From a virus, in the IMG/VR virus record IMGVR_UViG_3300021962_000394, positions 1 to 31,904 of that record: a stretch of 31,904 bases of DNA. One strand, written 5' to 3'. The notes below the pieces were generated by a model, which was not told where the DNA came from, did no database searches, and saw only the letters and a list, made by a program, of their open reading frames with translations. This document shows, in pieces, positions 28,162 to 31,904 of the stretch. The position numbers and the translations under genes were made by a program. Within the stretch, counting starts at the first letter, position 1. Each line of letters opens with the position of its first letter.

Positions 28162-28467
28162 TCAGGGCCTCTTGAATTTACGCAAGTGCATGTTCCACAT
28201 GCCTGAGCTCATGTCACCTGGGCGATAGAGCACATAATCAGGCTTACCAAGCACAAAATCCCCTTCACCATCGCTCACGGGCTCGCTTTCATCCACCCAA
28301 ATGCCTTTGCATTCCCCATCATCGTCAAACACGCCAATCTGGAAATCACCGTCTTCCATGCAGGTGCGCACATGGAAAATGATGTCTTTCAGGCGGGCTG
28401 CATGAAACTGCCCCTGAGTGGGCGAGAAATAGGGGCCGTTGCTGTTGTAGTTGCAGACGAAATGCAT
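28162..28467 (-). CDS. Hypothetical protein with FSPTQGQ motif
   Basis: An ATG at 28467 opens 101 residues. Begins MHFVCNYNSNGPYFSPTQGQ, then charged and acidic segments (FQIGVFDDDGECKGIWVDES). The FSPTQGQ motif recurs in the gene at 28713-28997, suggesting distant paralogues. No known family. The 52-aa gene follows after 2 nt. Confidence 0.7.
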   Translation of the reverse strand: MHFVCNYNSNGPYFSPTQGQFHAARLKDIIFHVRTCMEDGDFQIGVFDDDGECKGIWVDESEPVSDGEGDFVLGKPDYVLYRPGDMSSGMWNMHLRKFKRP

Positions 28468-28471
28468 GGTT

Positions 28472-28657
28472 TCAGGCTTCGATGATGCGGAAATCAGGGT
28501 CGTTGTCCTTTTTAATCCATCGGCACTGGTTTAGCTCAGGAAAAACCAGAAAAAGCTTGTCGTGATGGTTTTGTTCGACGATGGCAGTGGTGAGCTTGGT
28601 GCCGATGCGGCTCTTGCCCTTTTTGCTGATAGCCAGCACGTTCACAGCGTCTTGCAT
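28472..28657 (-). CDS. Small basic protein
   Basis: Start taken at the ATG at 28657 (MQDAVNVLAISKKGKSRIGT, 61 residues). The protein is strand-rich and charged, ending RWIKKDNDPDFRIIEA. The leader has GATATATATCCC upstream of the ATG. No family. A longer frame would run through the upstream hairpin and is rejected. Confidence 0.65.
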   Translation of the reverse strand: MQDAVNVLAISKKGKSRIGTKLTTAIVEQNHHDKLFLVFPELNQCRWIKKDNDPDFRIIEA

Positions 28658-28685
28658 GGTTCTGGGATATATATCGAAATGAGGC

Positions 28686-28708
28686 GGGCCGCTTGAGGCG
28701 GCCCTTTT
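28686..28708. terminator. Hairpin between 61-aa and 94-aa genes
   Basis: GGGCCGC, loop TTGAG, GCGGCCC, with TTTTG on the plus strand. On the minus strand there is no T run, so termination of the 94-aa gene may be partial. Confidence 0.5.
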
Positions 28709-28712
28709 GTGA

Positions 28713-28997
28713 TCAAGCGGCTTGCTTTGCTTCCCATTGTTTCTCCAGCCATGCCTGACGGTCGCTGACGTGCTCAAACAGAGCTACGGGCTCATCGCTA
28801 GTGGGCAGGCTGCAGAAGAACTTCTGAGTGATGTGCTTACCAGTGCGAGCGTGACGGAAATCAGCAGTCCAGAGGAAGAAGCCCATCTGGGAAGCCACCA
28901 GGCTCACGCGGCGTTCCACATCAGTGTTGGAACGATCAGACCACCACTGCCCTTGAGTGGGGCTGAAGGAATCCATGGTGAAGATGAGGCGGGTCAT
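28713..28997 (-). CDS. Hypothetical protein with FSPTQGQ motif (second copy)
   Basis: Start taken at the ATG at 28997 (MTRLIFTMDSFSPTQGQWWS, 94 residues), which follows the GAGA-hairpin leader. Contains GFFLWTADFRHARTGKHITQ and ends WLEKQWEAKQAA. It shares FSPTQGQ with its neighbour at 28162. No family recognised. Leader-driven single-gene transcription is likely. Confidence 0.68.
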   Translation of the reverse strand: MTRLIFTMDSFSPTQGQWWSDRSNTDVERRVSLVASQMGFFLWTADFRHARTGKHITQKFFCSLPTSDEPVALFEHVSDRQAWLEKQWEAKQAA

Positions 28998-29040
28998 GAC
29001 TATCAGGTGGTTGTGGAGCGTCTCCGCCCCGGACATGAGC

Positions 29041-29063
29041 AAACATAAAGCCCCTTGCGGGGC
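29041..29063 (-). terminator. Terminator with GCAA tetraloop
   Basis: GCCCC/GGGGC stem closes a GCAA loop on the minus strand and is followed by TTTATGTTT. It ends the 129-aa gene transcript directly ahead of the next leader. Confidence 0.75.
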
Positions 29064-29071
29064 CTGTCAAG

Positions 29072-29461
29072 CTATTCGGCCACATTGGCGCAAAGGCTGG
29101 CCACCATCATGGCCTCCCCTGGTTTTGAGCCCTTGGCGATGGGGCTACGCCAGCCTTGCCACTTGCCTGGTTCAGCAGGGCTGGTGGTGTTCACCTTTAG
29201 CAGTGAGCAGCTCACGGCCACGCTCACGGGCGTTTGCACAGATTCGCCCTTGCAGGTGCGGAAGGTGGTTCTGACGCCTTCGGAATTGAGCTTCCACTGG
29301 TCCCAGATATATATGCATTCACCAAAGGAGCGCTCAGAGGCAGCAGCAGGAGCCTGCTGCATAATCTGCTCCAGGATGGCTTGCTGGCGGGACTGAACAG
29401 GCTTGGGTTGCGCCACGGGAGGCAGTTCAGGCAGTGCAGTGGCGAGCAGAATGGGCAGCAT
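29072..29461 (-). CDS. Hypothetical, possibly exported protein
   Basis: An ATG at 29461 opens 129 residues. The first residues, MLPILLATALPELPPVAQPK, look like a short signal peptide or hydrophobic leader. Then helix, then FGECIYIWDQWKLNSEGV and FRTCKGESVQTPVSVAVSCS, with several cysteines that could form disulfides. The leader lacks a Shine-Dalgarno and contains three CTCTGCCC-type repeats. No family. Confidence 0.62.
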   Translation of the reverse strand: MLPILLATALPELPPVAQPKPVQSRQQAILEQIMQQAPAAASERSFGECIYIWDQWKLNSEGVRTTFRTCKGESVQTPVSVAVSCSLLKVNTTSPAEPGKWQGWRSPIAKGSKPGEAMMVASLCANVAE

Positions 29462-29511
29462 GGTTTCAGGAAGCGATGGAGGGCAGAGTTAGGGGCAGAG
29501 TCGGGGCAGGG

Positions 29512-29769
29512 TCACATTTGATCGCAGATGCCCATCAGCACTTCTCCCACATAGTGCTGGGCCTGACGGAGTTGATCGAAAGCTGCCGCCCGCTCATCGC
29601 GGGCTTTGTAGTAGGCGTCAGAGCCCTGCGGATAAAAATCACGGGCATTGCACGTCGCGGCCACCAGGGCGTCTACGGCCTTGCCGATGGCGTCGTATGC
29701 AGCAGCGTATTCATCACGCAGGGTGGTGGCACCAGTGCCGTTGAGGTGGATGGTGGGGATGGTGGCCAT
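29512..29769 (-). CDS. Helical hypothetical protein
   Basis: An ATG at 29769 opens 85 residues beginning MATIPTIHLNGTGATTLRDE. Mostly helical (EYAAAYDAIGKAVDALVAAT, DERAAAFDQLRQAQHYVGEV). No family. The leader holds CATATATATCC, a possible -10 region. Independent unit in the small-gene array. Confidence 0.68.
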   Translation of the reverse strand: MATIPTIHLNGTGATTLRDEYAAAYDAIGKAVDALVAATCNARDFYPQGSDAYYKARDERAAAFDQLRQAQHYVGEVLMGICDQM

Positions 29770-29818
29770 GGAAAGAGGGTGGGGAGGATGCGGAGGCTGC
29801 GGAGGATATATATGGGGC

Positions 29819-30022
29819 TCACCAGCCAGGCTGCTGGATGCCGTTGGTGGGCATCAGGCGCCAGTGAGTGGGGCTATTGGGATCGAAGTGCACCACCTTC
29901 AGCGAGCCTGCGGGCCAGCGCTCGCTCTTGTTCAAGATGGCCAGCGCCATTTCGGCGTAGTCCTTCGCCCAGTAACGCTTGTCCCAGGGCGATGTGTAAT
30001 CGACGTTGATTTGAAGGGCCAT
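29819..30022 (-). CDS. Small hypothetical protein
   Basis: Start taken at the ATG at 30022 (MALQINVDYTSPWDKRYWAK, 67 residues), preceded by the GAGA-hairpin leader (30023-30072). The longer frame would cross that leader. Trp/Tyr-rich, ending RLMPTNGIQQPGW. No family. Confidence 0.68.
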   Translation of the reverse strand: MALQINVDYTSPWDKRYWAKDYAEMALAILNKSERWPAGSLKVVHFDPNSPTHWRLMPTNGIQQPGW

Positions 30023-30072
30023 GATCGTCAGGAAGTGAGGCTCTCGCCCCGTGCAAGAAATATACAGCATTG
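30023..30072 (-). promoter_or_regulatory. GAGA-hairpin leader, copy for 67-aa gene
   Basis: On the minus strand: GCTGTATATTTC (a TATATT -10 candidate), then GGGGC-GAGA-GCCTC, then CACTTCCTGACGATC and the ATG. No Shine-Dalgarno. Confidence 0.65.
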
Positions 30073-30076
30073 GAAG

Positions 30077-30097
30077 GCGGGGCCTTGGTGGCCCCGC
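30077..30097 (-). terminator. Hairpin before the leader at 30023
   Basis: GCGGGGCC/GGCCCCGC stem with a 5-nt loop, between the stop at 30112 and the next leader. The T tail is absent, so it may be a weak terminator or insulating structure. Confidence 0.5.
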
Positions 30098-30111
30098 TCC
30101 TGGCTTAACAA

Positions 30112-30477
30112 TTAGTCATTACAGAGGGCAGTCTTGATGCCATGGGCCTTGGCGTTGCGCCACAGCTCACGAGCCTCTTCTGCATCGGTGATGCACTTCA
30201 CCCACTTGTCCTTGCCCCACTCCTTCATTTGACCATGGGAGGGGCTGGTGTAGCACTTCCAGGTGCGGCAACGCAGGTAGGCTTCAAAGAACTCTCCCTT
30301 CCATTTGAACACTTCCAGGATCACATCGGTGTTGTCGCCGATGAAGGTCTTAAAGGTGATGGTGCCGGTGCCGCCACAGGCGAAGCAAGTGCCGTTAGCG
30401 ATGTGGCTGTAGTGGGGGAGTCTGCCGGTGCCGTCGCAGTTGGGGCAGGTGACGGTTTCGTTGATGGTGGTGGTCAT
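30112..30477 (-). CDS. DnaJ-type zinc-ribbon small protein
   Basis: Start taken at the ATG at 30477 (121 residues). Two CxxCxGxG units, CPNCDGTGRL and CFACGGTGTI (about residues 11-40), form the zinc-binding motif of DnaJ central domains. The remainder has FEAYLRCRTWKCYTSPSHG and a helical end. No J domain is present, so it is not a full DnaJ. It may bind a protein partner or nucleic acid. Preceded by the GAGA-hairpin leader. Confidence 0.75.
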   Translation of the reverse strand: MTTTINETVTCPNCDGTGRLPHYSHIANGTCFACGGTGTITFKTFIGDNTDVILEVFKWKGEFFEAYLRCRTWKCYTSPSHGQMKEWGKDKWVKCITDAEEARELWRNAKAHGIKTALCND

Positions 30478-30532
30478 GACTGTCAGGAGGTGGTGGAGGC
30501 TCTCGCCCCCGATGACAGAACTATACAGCACA
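30478..30532 (-). promoter_or_regulatory. GAGA-hairpin leader, copy for zinc-ribbon gene
   Basis: On the minus strand: GCTGTATAGTTC (TATAGT), then GGGGGC-GAGA-GCCTCC, then ACCACCTCCTGACAGTC and the ATG. The stem is one base pair longer than in the copies at 30023 and 30975. Confidence 0.65.
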
Positions 30533-30534
30533 AC

Positions 30535-30562
30535 GAAGCGGGGGCTTTGGGAGCCCCGCTTC
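30535..30562 (-). terminator. Hairpin before the leader at 30478
   Basis: GAAGCGGGG/CCCCGCTTC 9-bp stem; no clear T run. It separates the 128-aa gene from the next leader. Confidence 0.55.
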
Positions 30563-30587
30563 TGGCGATACATATCGTTACAAACGG

Positions 30588-30974
30588 TCAGTCCCAGTGG
30601 TTGCTATACACCTGCTTGCCGTTCCAAATGCGCAGGGTGCGCTTGAGTTTGCTGTTCCACAGCCACTCTTCACCATCGTTGTGACGTTTGATGCGGAAGC
30701 TCTTGATGGGAGCTGGCACGAGCTCACCACCTTCACCATCAGCGCGGTTCTGGAACACCAGCTTGGGCTTGCGTGTCAGCTCGGGAACAGCGTGGCCGCC
30801 TTCAGGGCCTTTGTCCACTTCGCAGCTCTCGATCTGCTGCACCCAGGCAGTCTTCTCGGTGCAGCGCACCACCACATAGAAATCCACGATGGTCATGGAG
30901 TAGCCCCATGACGAAGTGAGGATGGTGCCGGGCTGGAGCTGCGTGCCCTGGAGGGGAGGAGCAATGAGGGTCAT
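30588..30974 (-). CDS. Hypothetical protein, beta-rich
   Basis: An ATG at 30974 opens 128 residues beginning MTLIAPPLQGTQLQPGTILT. Strand-like segments (MTIVDFYVVVRCTEKTAWVQ, PIKSFRIKRHNDGEEWLWNS) suggest an SH3/OB-like fold. No family. The GAGA-hairpin leader precedes it. Confidence 0.7.
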   Translation of the reverse strand: MTLIAPPLQGTQLQPGTILTSSWGYSMTIVDFYVVVRCTEKTAWVQQIESCEVDKGPEGGHAVPELTRKPKLVFQNRADGEGGELVPAPIKSFRIKRHNDGEEWLWNSKLKRTLRIWNGKQVYSNHWD

Positions 30975-31026
30975 GACGGTCAGAAGTGGTGAGGCTCTCG
31001 CCCCGTGAGCAAAATCTTACAGCATT
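30975..31026 (-). promoter_or_regulatory. GAGA-hairpin leader, copy for 128-aa gene
   Basis: On the minus strand: GCTGTAAGATTTT (TAAGAT), then GGGGC-GAGA-GCCTC, then ACCACTTCTGACCGTC and the ATG. Confidence 0.65.
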
Positions 31027-31030
31027 GCCG

Positions 31031-31243
31031 TCAGGGGCGCAAGCTTTCGATGCAGAATGGTCCTAAACGACTGCGGCGCAAGGCTTTTTCGCGAACGAAC
31101 TGCTGGCTGTTGGTTTTGGTGTTGCGGATTTTGTAAAGCGTGCCACCAGTTTCGGAGGGTGACTTGATGACGATGTATTCCCCTCGCCATTGGCGGAAGC
31201 CCACGTCGTAAAGATCGACGAGGTCACCAATGGAGAAGGACAT
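31031..31243 (-). CDS. KOW/SH3-like small protein
   Basis: An ATG at 31243 opens 70 residues: MSFSIGDLVDLYDVGFRQWR, then GEYIVIKSPSETGGTLYKIR. The FSIGDLVDLYD...G.Y.V.......YKI pattern is that of small beta-barrel (KOW or SH3-like) proteins. It probably binds protein or nucleic acid. No further assignment. Confidence 0.68.
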   Translation of the reverse strand: MSFSIGDLVDLYDVGFRQWRGEYIVIKSPSETGGTLYKIRNTKTNSQQFVREKALRRSRLGPFCIESLRP

Positions 31244-31321
31244 GGCTTAATAATTGCTATAGGATGAGTGTTCCCAATGATTTCTTCATGGGGGCGTTAC
31301 CCGCTACGGAGCAGGCGGTGA

Positions 31322-31347
31322 GGGCTGGGCCTCGTGAAGCCCAGCCC
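31322..31347 (-). terminator. Hairpin after the 101-aa gene
   Basis: GGGCTGGGC/GCCCAGCCC 9-bp stem with an 8-nt loop, directly after the stop at 31382. T tail weak. Confidence 0.6.
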
Positions 31348-31381
31348 AGCTCCAACCATAAGTTGATCGGACTACTGGGCT

Positions 31382-31687
31382 TCAAGCACGCAACTTGGCA
31401 AGTAGATCTGCCGTTTTCTCAGCCAGCTTGCAGTAGCTGGTGCCTTCATCGCTGGAAACGATGTGCGGGCAAGTGGAGTTTGGTTGTTCAATCCAGTTGC
31501 CGAGAGCCTGTTGCAGAGCTGTGAATTCTTCCCAGGTCATGGAAAGCGACTGGTGGCCTCGGCTTAGATGAATGTCAAAGCCTTCAGCGTTTGTCCATTC
31601 TGTGACTTCTAGGAAGTCATCACCCTTTCTATCAATGTTGTAGTTCTTGAGTTCAACAAAGCGGCAGGTGCGTTGATATTCTTTCAT
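31382..31687 (-). CDS. Hypothetical protein
   Basis: An ATG at 31687 opens 101 residues (MKEYQRTCRFVELKNYNIDR). Strands in the first half, then helical WEEFTALQQALGNWIEQ and a short Cys-containing stretch, ending LAEKTADLLAKLRA. No family. Confidence 0.68.
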   Translation of the reverse strand: MKEYQRTCRFVELKNYNIDRKGDDFLEVTEWTNAEGFDIHLSRGHQSLSMTWEEFTALQQALGNWIEQPNSTCPHIVSSDEGTSYCKLAEKTADLLAKLRA

Positions 31688-31705
31688 GGTGATTAGTGAT
31701 GTTGA

Positions 31706-31879
31706 CTAATCGGGCAGGGATTCAAGAGCGCGGCGGATGATTTCCAAATCGCATTCTTCATCTTCTGCTGAATCGTGTCCATCCGGGTTCATGAACCTGA
31801 GCCACGCTTGTTTAGCTTGGTCCTTAAGGCTCGCGGATTTAGGGCGGCGGAAAGATCGAAGATCGGGAATTTTGCGCAT
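31706..31879 (-). CDS. 57-aa hypothetical protein
   Basis: An ATG at 31879 opens 57 residues: MRKIPDLRSFRRPKSASLKD, then QAKQAWLRFMNPDGH, then DSAEDEECDLEIIRRALES. Basic N-terminus and acidic helical C-terminus. Below common length cutoffs, but it fills the only open slot and fits the array. No family. Confidence 0.55.
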   Translation of the reverse strand: MRKIPDLRSFRRPKSASLKDQAKQAWLRFMNPDGHDSAEDEECDLEIIRRALESLPD

Positions 31880-31904
31880 ACTTAAAGGTTGGCATGCCAG
31901 CCAC

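Noticed and set aside
28145-28163. Second Fur-like site
   Set aside because: 15/19 match, but it includes the start codon of the 52-aa gene, so coding constraint may explain it.
27965-28228. 87-aa plus frame after the repeat terminator
   Set aside because: It runs antisense to the 52-aa and 101-aa minus genes and starts within the terminator.

Overview
The window reads as part of a tailed, siphovirus-like phage genome that infects a cyanobacterium, most likely the Synechococcus/Cyanobium group. The phage assignment rests on an almost complete head and tail module: terminase large subunit, DUF1073-type portal, MuF-like head protein, DUF2213 protease with a scaffold-like C-terminus, DUF2184 capsid, connectors, tail tube, tail chaperones and tape measure. 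The host assignment is inference. It rests on a cyanobacterial-type LexA box, paired TTTTCCACA DnaA boxes, a 39-aa protein with the cyanobacterial DUF4278-like YRGVAY motif, a short class I ribonucleotide reductase pair of the cyanophage kind, and many genes without a Shine-Dalgarno. No integrase was seen, so lifestyle is open.

Layout. Positions 1-16867 (mostly minus strand, read right to left) hold the virion operon from portal to tape measure. It is interrupted by a cargo block at 11136-14094 (HNH endonuclease, two glycosyltransferases, SAM methyltransferase) and by one oppositely oriented XRE/Cro-like regulator at 9883-10173. Positions 16939-19925 (plus strand) hold a PD-(D/E)XK-like protein, the terminase large subunit and five small genes, closed by a strong terminator. 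Positions 19879-24120 (minus) hold a small membrane protein, a metallophosphoesterase, a tRNA-like element with a 36-nt palindrome, an endonuclease VII homologue, and RNR beta and alpha, most separated by terminators. Positions 24121-25551 are mainly non-coding apart from a second endonuclease VII-like gene on the plus strand, and contain a candidate origin with palindromic DnaA boxes. Positions 25552-31879 (minus) hold a GP88-family gene and about fourteen very small genes, each with its own leader.

Notable signals. Two candidate -1 ribosomal frameshifts are visible: A AAA AAA in the tail chaperone pair, and a dnaX-like A AAA AAG followed by a 9-bp stem in the DUF6496 gene. The control region 27527-27997 is unusual. 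Seven contiguous 27-bp repeats are followed by four GATAAG sites, a perfect cyanobacterial LexA box, a 16/19 Fur-box match, and a short transcription unit of CCTAGCCGG repeats encoding a possible 36-aa peptide with a terminator. In the right arm, five leaders carry the same hairpin with a GAGA (GNRA) tetraloop and covarying stems, which suggests a shared structured 5' UTR. The portal C-terminal extension repeats the N-terminal arm motif of the capsid protein.

Functional reading (inference): the minus operon builds the virion, terminase packages the DNA, RNR supplies dNTPs, the endonuclease VII and HNH genes are homing or junction-resolving nucleases, and the right arm is an array of small host-interaction genes controlled from the 25.3 kb and 27.5-28 kb regions, possibly coupled to host SOS and iron state. 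All assignments come from reading the sequence; no database search was run.
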